Shown here piece by piece: positions 1 to 8,524 of a DNA stretch of 64,000 bases. This stretch comes from Cuniculiplasma sp052315315 (GTDB lineage: Archaea; Thermoplasmatota; Thermoplasmata; Thermoplasmatales; Thermoplasmataceae): positions 1-64,000 of the forward strand of contig JBLSDE010000005.1 in assembly GCA_052315315.1 (NCBI GenBank). Direction: 5' to 3'. The position numbers and the translations under genes were made by a program. Within the stretch, counting starts at the first letter, position 1; each line of letters starts with the position of its first letter. Below the pieces are notes generated by a model, which was given only the letters and a program-made list of their open reading frames with translations, was not told where the DNA came from and did not search any database.

Positions 1-794
1 GGGAAGCAGGACTCAAATTTATCAATTACATAAGAGAGCATCCTAAAATTCCGGTAAACACAGTTTTAACATTATCATCAAACAATTCAAGGTATTTTGT
101 CACTAAGGCCTCAACAGCATCCTATCCCAGAGGATTTCCCAGGTGGACAGGTGAGTTCACAATGGTGTCTGTAAATTATTTCAGCATATCATGGTGGTAT
201 CCCGGACCATGGTATGCTCCATGGGCTGGTCACTGGGGCAGGCTAAACTATGGTGAACATGATACAATAAACATACTCTTTGTAGGTAAGACTGCGCAGT
301 CATGGTACAATCAGGAGTACAATACAATTCAAACCTTAATAGGATGGAGTAACATTGCAAGTTATATTTTTACCGCACTTGGGGGTGTAGGCGCATATTA
401 TGGCATTCGTGCATTATCCAGCGCCTTTTTTGCAGAGATTACTGCAATATTAGTGTCTGCGGGATTTGCAATTAGTTTTATTCAGAGTTACATGGGTAAT
501 CAATTACACACAATGTATGATTCCACATATGCAAACCCATTGAGCGGAGAACCGAAGTTTATCTGGGAATATTACAGCGTAAATTTCTACTATCCATGGA
601 TCATAGTAGTTGGAATTCTTTTATCGTCATTTTCCTGGAACGGTTATACGAATAAAGGCACAGTATCAATTTTTCCATATATTTCCGTGGTTAGCAATAA
701 CCCTGTATGGAACATAGTTGCAAGTGCACTTGCAGGAGAAGCCCAAGCCTTGTCTAGTAAAATAGGATGGAATTCGTGGGGAACTGCTTCATGA
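1..794 (+). CDS. Partial membrane or exported protein, N-terminus outside window
   Basis: The reading frame is open from base 3, with no stop before the first in-window ATG at 162, so this is the C-terminal ~263 residues of a longer protein. I do not recognise the family. The visible part is rich in Trp, Tyr and Phe. It carries two adjacent hydrophobic segments around the middle (starting near SNIASYIFTALGG) and a third near the end (YYPWIIVVGILLSSF), separated by polar, surface-like sequence. Its stop is followed nine bases later by another membrane-protein gene, so the two are probably co-transcribed. No catalytic motif is visible. A surface or cell-envelope role is only a guess. Confidence 0.6.
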   Translation, partial: EAGLKFINYIREHPKIPVNTVLTLSSNNSRYFVTKASTASYPRGFPRWTGEFTMVSVNYFSISWWYPGPWYAPWAGHWGRLNYGEHDTINILFVGKTAQSWYNQEYNTIQTLIGWSNIASYIFTALGGVGAYYGIRALSSAFFAEITAILVSAGFAISFIQSYMGNQLHTMYDSTYANPLSGEPKFIWEYYSVNFYYPWIIVVGILLSSFSWNGYTNKGTVSIFPYISVVSNNPVWNIVASALAGEAQALSSKIGWNSWGTAS

Positions 795-803
795 GGTGAA
801 GAA

Positions 804-1130
804 ATGAGCATCACTTCATTTTTACACCTTTGCCTGCTAATATTACCAATTTTATTGATTGTTGCTGCTTTATTCGGGATGCGGAAACTGATAAAAAATA
901 AGGATTATCTCGTTAAAAATATAAAATATTCGGAATTAAGCTCTTTCAGATATAAGGCAATATTGGGTATTTTTATTATGTCGATTATATTTTATTCACT
1001 AATGGAGTGGATGATTTTTTTTACCAATTTTGGTTATACAGATGAGAAGAACTATTTAATTCCGTTTGTGATCCTTGCCATGGTCTTACTTAGTATTTTA
1101 GCACCCCGGCAGAAAAGCAAAGAGGAGTAA
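804..1130 (+). CDS. Small three-helix membrane protein, unknown function
   Basis: A 108-residue protein with three strongly hydrophobic segments (roughly residues 8-25, 50-68 and 84-100) separated by short Lys-rich loops, and a charged C-terminal tail. A GGTGA element just before the ATG could bind the ribosome. The gene starts nine bases after the upstream membrane protein, suggesting one transcript and perhaps one complex. I do not recognise a family, and no functional residues stand out. Confidence 0.55.
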   Translation: MSITSFLHLCLLILPILLIVAALFGMRKLIKNKDYLVKNIKYSELSSFRYKAILGIFIMSIIFYSLMEWMIFFTNFGYTDEKNYLIPFVILAMVLLSILAPRQKSKEE

Positions 1131-1597
1131 ATTAAAATTGTACATTCTTAAAATCTGCTTATTTAGGCACGCCGTTTTAAGGTTAATTCCTTTAATGTCT
1201 TCCTCTATCCGCCTCTGCTTTCCCTTTGCATAATGGTGCCGCCTGACAACTTTAAATTGGAAGTTTTTCAATATTCAGAGACACCTTATGCAGGGATCAT
1301 AGGGGGATTTCCGTCTGGGCATTTTCTCATCAGAATGGTAGTCTACATAACAATATACATAAACGGAATGGATAACATAGATAAAATATTTTAGAATGGA
1401 GGAGAATTAAGGAATGTAAAGGGTCCTTTGAAATTACAGCAAATTAAGCATACTAACATATAAAGGTTCAATTCCCCATGAAATAGCATTAATATGAGGA
1501 AGGTTTCATTCAATTTTCATAATAAATTTTTTTTATGTAGGGGATATAACACAAATAAAAGAATAAATCTTCGTAAAACATCCAGTGATCGAATTTT
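1131..1597. other. 467-bp intergenic region, possible transposase remnant
   Basis: No intact gene. Read on the minus strand, about 1275 down to 1139 gives an open stretch of ~45 residues (ILKNFQFKVVRRHHY, then KGKQRRIEEDIKGINLKTA). It is Arg/Lys-rich and resembles the C-terminal tail of a DDE transposase, but it has no start codon and ends without context. The remainder, especially 1440-1597, is AT-rich and probably contains the promoter of the proline dehydrogenase gene. Confidence 0.3.
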
Positions 1598-2449
1598 ATG
1601 TTCAACGGTTTTATGGAAAAACTTGTAGCAGGAAGATGGATTGCGGGACCAACAGTTGACGATGTTATTGAAAGAGGCAAAAGATTCAATAGGCTTGGAA
1701 TCGGTGCTATAATGAACTACTTAGGTGAAGCTCTGACAGATCAGAAGGACATAAAAGATGCCATGGACAACTACCGGGAAATACTCAGAAAGGTAAAGAA
1801 AAACGATCCACTAACTCAAATATCCGTAAAGCCAACCCAAATTGGCCTCTCAGTCAGTCTTGATATGGCAAAAAAGAACTTTTCAGAGATTGTCAAACTT
1901 GCAGGTGAAAAGGGTATATTCACCTGGGTTGATATGGAGGAATCGGAACTTGTTGACAATACAATAGAACTTTATGAGTCTCAGTTGCCCAATGAGAATA
2001 TAGGTCTCTGTGTCCAGGCATATCTTAAGAGAACCTACGATGATGTGAAAAGATTAACTGAAAAGGGTGGAACAGTAAGATTGGTAAAGGGTGCATATAC
2101 AGAGCCTGAAACTGTTGCATACAAGACAAAAGAAGACATAGATAAGAATTATGTTGAGATAATGAAATACCTTTTCGACAATGCAAAGAAGTTTATGATT
2201 GCAAGTCACGATGATAAGATAATAGAAAAAGCCAGAGAGATCAATAAGGAAAAGAAGAAAGAGGTATGGTATGCAATGCTTAACGGAATAAGGAACCAGT
2301 ACCTCATACAACTTCAAAAGGCTGGGGAGAAGACCTTTTCCTACATTCCCTTTGGAAAGAAGTGGATCCAATATTCGGTTAGGAGGATGCAGGAGGCAGG
2401 TCATATGAGTCTCCTCATGAAATCCATACTCCACGGGCAAAAGATTTAG
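1598..2449 (+). CDS. Proline dehydrogenase (FAD-dependent PRODH)
   Basis: Oxidises L-proline to pyrroline-5-carboxylate, passing electrons through FAD to the membrane quinone pool; first step of proline catabolism. At 283 residues it is the monofunctional (beta/alpha)8 form. Recognisable family blocks are VRLVKGAY near residue 160, the region around ASHDDK, YAMLNGIRNQYLIQL near 226-240 (substrate/FAD segment), and YIPFGKKW followed by RRMQEAG, matching the conserved Y-x-P-(F/Y)-G and R-R-x-x-E blocks. The start is the first ATG. No pyrroline-5-carboxylate dehydrogenase is adjacent. A hairpin with a T-run follows the stop, so the gene looks monocistronic. Confidence 0.85.
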   Translation: MFNGFMEKLVAGRWIAGPTVDDVIERGKRFNRLGIGAIMNYLGEALTDQKDIKDAMDNYREILRKVKKNDPLTQISVKPTQIGLSVSLDMAKKNFSEIVKLAGEKGIFTWVDMEESELVDNTIELYESQLPNENIGLCVQAYLKRTYDDVKRLTEKGGTVRLVKGAYTEPETVAYKTKEDIDKNYVEIMKYLFDNAKKFMIASHDDKIIEKAREINKEKKKEVWYAMLNGIRNQYLIQLQKAGEKTFSYIPFGKKWIQYSVRRMQEAGHMSLLMKSILHGQKI

Positions 2450-2454
2450 TCATT

Positions 2455-2481
2455 TGACGAATACTATTTCGTCATTTTTTT
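2455..2481 (+). terminator. Hairpin plus T7 tract after proline dehydrogenase
   Basis: A perfect 7-bp stem (TGACGAA / TTCGTCA) with the loop TACTAT is followed directly by a short T-run at 2475-2481, six bases after the stop codon. This has the shape of a bacterial intrinsic terminator. In archaea the T-run alone usually directs termination, so the hairpin may instead affect mRNA 3'-end stability. Confidence 0.55.
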
Positions 2482-2505
2482 ATAGTATGTTAAATTGGGA
2501 GAATA

Positions 2506-3180
2506 ATGGACATTGAAGAGAAGATTGCAGGAGAAATAGCTCTTTCAGATAATTTTGGAAAAACTCTTCAAAAGTGGAGAGAGGAGTTTCTAATTACCAA
2601 GACTGAACTGGCCAGAGAGATGGATGTCCCCCTGTCAATGATCACTGATTACGAATCTGGAAGACGAAAGTCACCTGGAATCAGCACAATAAGAAAGTTT
2701 GTATATGCTTTGATTGCAATAGAGAAGGAGCACGGCGGTTCAATTCTGAGGAGATACAATTCCGGGGTTCCCTATGAAGCCCTCATAGATATCGGGGACT
2801 ATCACAGGGATGTAAATCTTAAGAACGTAATAAGTCGTATAGAAGGCAAGGCTACATCCTCCGCTGATTTGAACAGATACGTAAGAGGATACACAATTGT
2901 GAACGGTGTCAAGGCCATTCTTTCCTTTTCATATTCAGAATACAGTTTACTTTACGGCTGGTCAAGTCAAAGAGTCATATTCTTTACGGAAGTTAAAATG
3001 GGAAGAAGCCCCATGATTGCAATACGTGTACATCCTCTCAAGCCGGCTGCAGTGGTTTACATTCAGGCAGATCGTGTTGATGAGCTTGCTATTCGACTGT
3101 CAGATGTGGAAAACATACCACTTATAACCACTGAACTTGCACCCATGGAAGTGGCAAAAATAATGTCTCAGATAAAGTAA
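2506..3180 (+). CDS. XRE-type HTH transcriptional regulator (COG1709-like)
   Basis: A 224-residue predicted DNA-binding protein. Residues ~17-75 form a Cro/cI-type helix-turn-helix: LQKWREEF, then TKTELAREMDVPLSMITDYE and GRRKSPGISTIRKF, the typical recognition-helix pattern. The remaining ~140 residues are a conserved archaeal domain with alternating strands (IVNGVKAILSFSYSE, MIAIRVHPLKPAAVVYIQ) that may sense a ligand or dimerise. The ATG follows a GGGAG-like site. Its ligand and targets cannot be read from the sequence. It is convergent with ftsY, whose stop directly abuts its own. Confidence 0.75.
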   Translation: MDIEEKIAGEIALSDNFGKTLQKWREEFLITKTELAREMDVPLSMITDYESGRRKSPGISTIRKFVYALIAIEKEHGGSILRRYNSGVPYEALIDIGDYHRDVNLKNVISRIEGKATSSADLNRYVRGYTIVNGVKAILSFSYSEYSLLYGWSSQRVIFFTEVKMGRSPMIAIRVHPLKPAAVVYIQADRVDELAIRLSDVENIPLITTELAPMEVAKIMSQIK

Positions 3181-4041
3181 TTATGAAAATATCTTATTAA
3201 TTATGTAATGTGGATCATAGGGTATCAGATCTTCCATACTTTGTCCCACTCCAATGAAGTATATGGGTTTCTGGAACTGATGTGCAATTGAGAATATGGC
3301 CCCTCCACGAGCATCTGTATCCATCTTGTTCACAATTAAACCGTCAAAACCTATCTCTTTCTTGAATGTAGAGGCCTGCTCGATTGCATCATTTGCCGCC
3401 ATTGCATCCACTGTGAGTATTGTCAGGTCAGGTTTTGATATTCTCTTTATCTTCTTCATTTCTTCCATAAGGTTCCTGTTTGTTTGCATTCTTCCTGCAG
3501 TGTCAATTATGGCGTAATCAAGTTTCCTGGCCCTGGCGTGTTCAATTGTATCGTATGCAACCGCAGCAGGATCACTTCCCATGCCTTGATAAATAACCCT
3601 TACACCCAGATTTTCACCGTGAATTTTTAACTGATCTATGGCCCCTGCTCGGAAGGTGTCTGATGCCCCCATGGCAACAGTCTTCCCATTGTTAAGCAGG
3701 TAATTGGAAAGTTTTCCGACGGTTGTGGTTTTTCCTGTGCCGTTAATTCCAATAAATAGTATGATAAAAGGCTTCTTTTCCTGACCCAGAAAATCAAAGT
3801 CTTTCTTTGCCTCATTGAGGATTCTTAAGAGGATTTCCTTGAGAAGATTCATGGCCTCATCCCTTTTCATCCGCTTTTTTTCCTTTGCCCTTTTTTTGAA
3901 CTCCTGGAGTATATACTCTGTGGTTTCAATACTCACATCAGATTCAAGGAGGACGTTGAAGAATTCATCCTCCAGTTCTTCGATTCTTAAAAAATCTGAT
4001 CTTCCTGAAAAAATATTCCTGAGTTTATCTCTTAGCGACAT
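3181..4041 (-). CDS. ftsY: Signal recognition particle receptor FtsY
   Basis: GTPase receptor at the membrane for SRP-ribosome complexes. Residues ~1-85 form the helical N domain. The G domain has the P-loop GINGTGKTT (98-106), DTFRAGA (128-134, the SRP-GTPase insertion box), DTAGR (180-184) and NKMD (238-241, guanine specificity), then DARGGA and the closing GVGQ. The protein lacks the long acidic A domain of E. coli FtsY, as is usual in archaea. The start codon lies 17 bases inside the 3' end of pfdA, so translation is probably coupled. The pfdA-ftsY order is a familiar archaeal arrangement. Confidence 0.95.
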   Translation of the reverse strand: MSLRDKLRNIFSGRSDFLRIEELEDEFFNVLLESDVSIETTEYILQEFKKRAKEKKRMKRDEAMNLLKEILLRILNEAKKDFDFLGQEKKPFIILFIGINGTGKTTTVGKLSNYLLNNGKTVAMGASDTFRAGAIDQLKIHGENLGVRVIYQGMGSDPAAVAYDTIEHARARKLDYAIIDTAGRMQTNRNLMEEMKKIKRISKPDLTILTVDAMAANDAIEQASTFKKEIGFDGLIVNKMDTDARGGAIFSIAHQFQKPIYFIGVGQSMEDLIPYDPHYIINKIFS

Positions 4042-4441
4042 CTTGTCCGTTTCTTGAATTATTTATTGCAGAAATAATTGCCTGATACCTTCTTACTGCA
4101 TCGTATCTCTGATTATTCAGATTTTCAATTGATTTTCTGACCTCCTCTATGAGGGTTCTCAATCTCAGCTCAGCCTTTGAACTTTCCTCTTCTATAAACA
4201 GGTCAGACCCTATTGCAACAAGGACGTTGCCAGACTTCTCAATTTTTCCCTTGGAAAATACTCCCCCACCAATGGAAATAAGAGTCTCCGATGCTTCATC
4301 GATTTCCTTTGACTGAAGAATTGCCAGTGCTTTTCCATAATCTTCCATCCCCTGAGTTAAAATGCTGATCTGTTTTTCAGAGGCATTAATGAACGATTCA
4401 AGGAATTCAATTTCCTGTTCTATTTGATTATTATTTTCCAT
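4025..4441 (-). CDS. pfdA: Prefoldin subunit alpha
   Basis: Subunit of the hexameric alpha2-beta4 chaperone that hands unfolded proteins to the thermosome. The 138 residues show the prefoldin plan: an N-terminal coiled coil (~1-45), a central beta-hairpin segment (ISIGGGVFSKGKI, VLVAIGSDLFIEE) and a C-terminal coiled coil (~88-130). Length is normal for the alpha subunit. Its start directly abuts the pgk stop and its end overlaps ftsY by 17 bases, giving a compact pgk-pfdA-ftsY operon on the minus strand. Confidence 0.92.
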   Translation of the reverse strand: MENNNQIEQEIEFLESFINASEKQISILTQGMEDYGKALAILQSKEIDEASETLISIGGGVFSKGKIEKSGNVLVAIGSDLFIEEESSKAELRLRTLIEEVRKSIENLNNQRYDAVRRYQAIISAINNSRNGQDVAKR

Positions 4442-5692
4442 CTATTTCATCTCCCTGAAATGTTTTCTGCTGTTTTTCAGAGCTTCCAGGACTGGCATTG
4501 GTTCACCGGATAAATAACTTATGAGTGCCCCTCCTCCCGTTGATATATGGTCAATTTTGTCCTGAATCTTTAAGTTTTCAATGGCCGATATGGTGTGTCC
4601 TCCTCCCGCTATTTTCATCGCCTCTGCATTAGCTACTTCCTTCAGTATTTCATAGGTTCCACTACTGTAATCATCAAGCTCATACATTCCCATTGGCCCA
4701 TTTATGAAAATGGCAGATGCCTCCCGAATCTTCTCAGAGAACAGTGCAATGCTATCCGGACCTATATCTGCAAGTATCTGATCATTGGGTATTTTATCGA
4801 GATAATGAACTCTGGACCTTGAAGGATTAAGTATGAAGTCTTCAGGCATTACTATCTTATCTCCATAAATTTCAATAAGTTCTTTGCACGTTTTTATGAG
4901 CGTCTCATGCTTCTTGTTATTTTTTATGATAAAGTCCCTGTTTTTCTGGCCTATATCCTTTCCGGAGGCCCAAAGAAATGCATTTGCCACAACACCACCC
5001 ACGATTATCTCCTGAGTTATGTTTTTTTCAAGGAATGATTTGGAAACAGCAATTGAATCCTCAATTTTAGAACCTGCAAGGATAGCGATTTTTTTCCCAT
5101 TTTTCCTGTTTAAAAATTCATTCAACGAGGAAGTTTCAGTCTGAATTAGAAGTCCTGCAATGTTTGGAATCATTCTTGTAAATCCTGTCAGAGATGTCTG
5201 ATTCCTGTGTATAGCGGGAAATGCATCATTCACAAAATAATCAGAAACTGCAGATAAATTTTTTACGAAATTTGTCTTTTCCATCACTTCCAAATCATTT
5301 GTGTCCAGAACCACATCCTCTGAATAGAATCTTGTATTTTCCAGCATGATTATATCTCCATTTTTCATGGATTGAATTGCCCTTATAGCCTCACTCCCAA
5401 AGAGGGAATCCACAAATTTTACGTTTCTCCCTAAAATTCTCTGCAAAACTCTTGCGTGCTCCTTTAGAGAGACAAAGTCATATTTTCCAGGTCTGCTCTG
5501 GTGTGCAAGTATTACGACCTTCGAATCCTTCAACCTGTTTATTGTCTTAATATGAGAGTGAAACCTCGTGTCACTCATTATTTCACCGGTTATGGGATGA
5601 ATGGGCGAGTTAAGATCAAGCCTCAAAAGTATGGTTTTTCCTTTCAATTCAAAATCGTCTAAGTCAAAGAAATCTTCCTGATTCCCTTCCAT
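4442..5692 (-). CDS. pgk: Phosphoglycerate kinase
   Basis: Transfers phosphate between 1,3-bisphosphoglycerate/ADP and 3-phosphoglycerate/ATP in glycolysis and gluconeogenesis. The 416-residue chain carries the family landmarks: LLRLDLNSP near 22, the HQSRPG loop near 64, LENTRFY near 117, VNDAFPAIHR near 153, FINGPMGMYE near 329 and the C-terminal GGGHT and STGGGA nucleotide-binding glycines. It is the first gene of the pgk-pfdA-ftsY group. A TATA-like run sits just upstream (cctttatattgg on the plus strand). Confidence 0.95.
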   Translation of the reverse strand: MEGNQEDFFDLDDFELKGKTILLRLDLNSPIHPITGEIMSDTRFHSHIKTINRLKDSKVVILAHQSRPGKYDFVSLKEHARVLQRILGRNVKFVDSLFGSEAIRAIQSMKNGDIIMLENTRFYSEDVVLDTNDLEVMEKTNFVKNLSAVSDYFVNDAFPAIHRNQTSLTGFTRMIPNIAGLLIQTETSSLNEFLNRKNGKKIAILAGSKIEDSIAVSKSFLEKNITQEIIVGGVVANAFLWASGKDIGQKNRDFIIKNNKKHETLIKTCKELIEIYGDKIVMPEDFILNPSRSRVHYLDKIPNDQILADIGPDSIALFSEKIREASAIFINGPMGMYELDDYSSGTYEILKEVANAEAMKIAGGGHTISAIENLKIQDKIDHISTGGGALISYLSGEPMPVLEALKNSRKHFREMK

Positions 5693-6116
5693 ATTAATCT
5701 GTATGCATATACCTTTATATTGGTTTTGAAACGGTTACGTTAGATTTATCATTTACCATATTGATATGGGAAATATACAAGTTAAGCAAAGGAAATGTTT
5801 CTTCAATAGGGATCATTATAAATATTCGTCCGCCATGCATCTCTTATTATGTGCATTCTATCACGGTCTTTCTTTTTCAAACTTGCTGGTGTAAATATTC
5901 CCGAGGGAAATTGTTCCCATAATTTGGAGGCGTAATGCATCTCAGGAAATTAGTGAATGCTTGCCCTAGAGTCCCTCCAAATGAATCTTTGAAATCCAGA
6001 AAGTGAATAGTATTCAATACACACCTTTCTTTCTGAGTCTGGAAAGTTTACAAATGAATTTCGAAACGGGAGCAAATGGCGTTATAGGTCGAAACAAGTT
6101 CATTTTTATAATATGA
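5693..6116. other. 424-bp intergenic region between divergent genes
   Basis: Contains divergent promoter sequence for pgk (left) and the MFS gene (right). A short stem-loop (GGGAA, loop ATTG, TTCCC) lies near 5905-5918. A GGAGG motif precedes a 23-codon open frame beginning with the ATG at 5935, whose product (MHLRKLVNACPRVPPN...) has no supporting context and may be a decayed gene start. No RNA gene was recognised. Confidence 0.3.
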
Positions 6117-7334
6117 GTGAAACAATATATGAAATCAAAAATTCAATTAGATATTCTCATAATAGACTCAGTGGTAAACGGATTCTCTAAATACCCACTC
6201 TGGATACTGCTCTCCCTATATCTGAATGGAAGGGGCTTTGATTTCATAGACATAGGTATCATACTTGTATTTTCCAATATTATATCATCCCCATTTCTCC
6301 GAAAATCAGGAAAAATGGTTGATAAATTTGGGAGAAGAAGATTCACATATATTTTGCCATTATTTCTCCTGATAGCCTATTCCTTTCTCTATGTTACAGT
6401 ACTTTTCAACTTCAGCATAATTTTCATCTTTGGGTTGCTTACCCTTATCTCATATTTAAGTTCATTTGAATCAACGCTCAAAAATACAATAATCACTGAT
6501 CTGAGTCTTGAAAATGAAAGGAGCAGGTATTTCTCCATTATGAGAATATGGGCTAACGTGGGAATAGGCATAGGCCTGGTCTGTTCCGGTATTGCTTCAA
6601 TAATTTCTTATTCCATATTCTTCCTTGCCCCAATATTTGGCTCCATATTTCAGTTTATTTTGTTCCTTTACTTTTTCCAGGAAACTGTTGAAGTTCATAA
6701 AAGACAAGAATATACTAAGCAACAGGTAAAAATAAATGGTCAGTACGGGAGGATAATAATGGTTTCAACACTTATATCAATCTGCTTTGCAATTTCTAAC
6801 CAGTATGAAACGCCTGCAATGCCTCTTTATCTCTCCACTCAGTGGCTTCTGAATCCTGTTTACATTACCATTCTTTATTCTGTTAATACTATGGTTGTTG
6901 TATTTTTTCAAAGCAAAATAACTTCTTTGGCAATCAGATATAAGGAATATAAGGTCTTTTCCTATGGCATACTTTTCTATTCCCTTTCTTTCTTCATTTT
7001 CTCAATCACGGGAAATATCTTTCTTCTCGCATTGGCCATAGTGATTCTGACCATTGGTGAAAATTTAATGAGTCCAGTATCAAGTTCCATAATATCCAAG
7101 ATTGCGCCCGAGGATCAGAGGGGGGAATATTTTGGTATCAATTCTTTAATTTACAATATTGTGACACCAGTTTCTCTGTTCCTTGGAATAATCCTTCTTC
7201 AAATATTCAGTTCCCACGAGGTCTTTGCCATGTATTCTCTTTCAATGCTCTCTGCCTTGACATTTTTCTTCGCTTATGCATATCTGGGAAAGATCACAAA
7301 AACAGGGAGCAATTTGCAAATGGTCCAAAATTGA
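6117..7334 (+). CDS. Major facilitator superfamily transporter
   Basis: Secondary transporter with about twelve hydrophobic segments over ~400 residues. The loop between helices 2 and 3 has the MFS motif A (GKMVDKFGRRR, residues ~66-76), and a Lys/Arg-rich central loop (~200-220) divides the two halves. The extreme start is GTG; an in-frame ATG four codons in (6129) is equally possible. Substrate is not predictable; the closest general look is a drug or metabolite exporter. It stands alone, 41 bases ahead of a Nudix gene on the same strand. Confidence 0.8.
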   Translation: MKQYMKSKIQLDILIIDSVVNGFSKYPLWILLSLYLNGRGFDFIDIGIILVFSNIISSPFLRKSGKMVDKFGRRRFTYILPLFLLIAYSFLYVTVLFNFSIIFIFGLLTLISYLSSFESTLKNTIITDLSLENERSRYFSIMRIWANVGIGIGLVCSGIASIISYSIFFLAPIFGSIFQFILFLYFFQETVEVHKRQEYTKQQVKINGQYGRIIMVSTLISICFAISNQYETPAMPLYLSTQWLLNPVYITILYSVNTMVVVFFQSKITSLAIRYKEYKVFSYGILFYSLSFFIFSITGNIFLLALAIVILTIGENLMSPVSSSIISKIAPEDQRGEYFGINSLIYNIVTPVSLFLGIILLQIFSSHEVFAMYSLSMLSALTFFFAYAYLGKITKTGSNLQMVQN

Positions 7335-7375
7335 AAAAAAGGAAAAAGGTTTAACATTTTATACGTTGAAAAAAT

Positions 7376-7822
7376 ATGCACTCTATGAAAAATGAAATAA
7401 GTTCAGGAATTATTGTTTTTAAGAGAAGCGAAGGTAAAATTCTCTTTTTATTTCTAAAACGTCGAGAGGGTTTTTTAGATTTTCCAAAGGGCCACGTGGA
7501 GAAAGGAGAAAATAATTCAGAAGCGGCTAAGAGAGAGACATTTGAAGAGGCAGGGATAAGATGTCATATAATTTCAGGATTTGAAGAAAGCACAAAATAT
7601 TACTTCAATTTCAACGGGGAAAACATAAGGAAGGATCTAATAATGTTCCTTGGGGAAGTTGACTATGAGACACCGGTCATAATTTCCAACGAGCATATAG
7701 GCTATGAATGGCTGGATTATGATGCTGCAATGTCTAAACTGAAATATGCCAATCAAAAGGAACTAATCAAAAAAGCAATGGATTTTATTAATTCACTGGA
7801 AGAAAAGAAAGGCCTGCAATGA
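7376..7822 (+). CDS. Nudix hydrolase, Ap4A-hydrolase type
   Basis: Hydrolyses a nucleoside diphosphate linked to another moiety using Mg2+. The 148-residue protein carries an exact Nudix box at residues ~39-61: G-H-V-E-K-G-E, seven residues, then R-E-T-F-E-E-A-G-I. The preceding FPKGHVEKGE and early SSGIIVFKR fit the bis(5'-nucleosyl)-tetraphosphatase branch. An in-frame ATG four codons downstream (7388) is an alternative start. It ends three bases before the stop of a convergent membrane-protein gene. Confidence 0.85.
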   Translation: MHSMKNEISSGIIVFKRSEGKILFLFLKRREGFLDFPKGHVEKGENNSEAAKRETFEEAGIRCHIISGFEESTKYYFNFNGENIRKDLIMFLGEVDYETPVIISNEHIGYEWLDYDAAMSKLKYANQKELIKKAMDFINSLEEKKGLQ

Positions 7823-7824
7823 AA

Positions 7825-8412
7825 CTATACAAATGGGATAGTTCCTATCAAAATTATTCCCATGATGTAATCAACGTAATAAGGTGGCATTTTTTCCAAA
7901 AGATTTCCAAGTCCTTTTGTACCTATATAGGCCATAATGCTTATGGAAATGGTGCTTGCTGCAACGAATGAGATAACTATCTCAGAAGCATTCATTAGAT
8001 CCATTTTAAGGGTAGAGAACATAAATGGAATTATGGCAAAGTCAGGGAAAACACTTACGGCCAAAGCTGATTTTACTGTTTCACTAACTTGGCGATTCTC
8101 CTGTCTGCTTTCCAGAAACCCATTTAGGATAAAGTAAATTGCAACTATGCCAAGTAAAATTCTCCCAACAACTGTGAAGCCAACATTAAGGTAGTAAACA
8201 AAGATAAGTCCCAAAATTGAGGTCACAATACCAACAGCTACAGAGATAAGTGAGTGAGTTACTCCAAGGATCGCAGCAATATCTTGTGTTCGCAATCTTG
8301 TATAATTGAATCGCCTTGATAAACTGGAAAGAGGTAGCCAGTGGTCAGGAGCCATCATATGAAGCGTTCCAATTATCACCACGGCTGTCAGAACGGGAAT
8401 AAAAGAGTTCAT
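7825..8412 (-). CDS. Membrane protein of the UreH/NicO (metal exporter-like) type
   Basis: About six hydrophobic helices. The signature is near the N-terminus: GTLHMMAPDHWLP (residues ~15-27), the H-x4-PDHW motif of UreH/RcnA/HupE-like nickel-cobalt transport proteins, followed by LGVTHSLISVAVG with a second His. I start at the ATG at 8412: it has an AAAGG site upstream and leaves room for divergent promoters, whereas the longer frame to 8490 would nearly touch the neighbour's start. A transition-metal exporter or accessory permease is a reasonable inference, not proven. Confidence 0.65.
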   Translation of the reverse strand: MNSFIPVLTAVVIIGTLHMMAPDHWLPLSSLSRRFNYTRLRTQDIAAILGVTHSLISVAVGIVTSILGLIFVYYLNVGFTVVGRILLGIVAIYFILNGFLESRQENRQVSETVKSALAVSVFPDFAIIPFMFSTLKMDLMNASEIVISFVAASTISISIMAYIGTKGLGNLLEKMPPYYVDYIMGIILIGTIPFV

Positions 8413-8524
8413 CTGATTGCCTTTAGATAAACGAAGATATAATGTATTTGCAATAAAGAGGGCACCATGATCTGTTAAAAATAAGTTCAACTTGGATTTA
8501 GAGTATGAGAATTATTGTATTTGT

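Noticed and set aside
2054..2440. 128-codon minus-strand open frame
   Set aside because: Antisense shadow of proline dehydrogenase; low-complexity translation with no motif.
3181..4041. NKMD instead of TKLD as the G4 motif in FtsY as an anomaly
   Set aside because: NKxD is the general GTPase form and I believe it also occurs in other archaeal FtsY proteins, so it is not remarkable.
5935..6006. 23-codon frame with an upstream GGAGG motif
   Set aside because: Too short, no conservation evidence, and lies in a divergent promoter region; mentioned only in the intergenic description.
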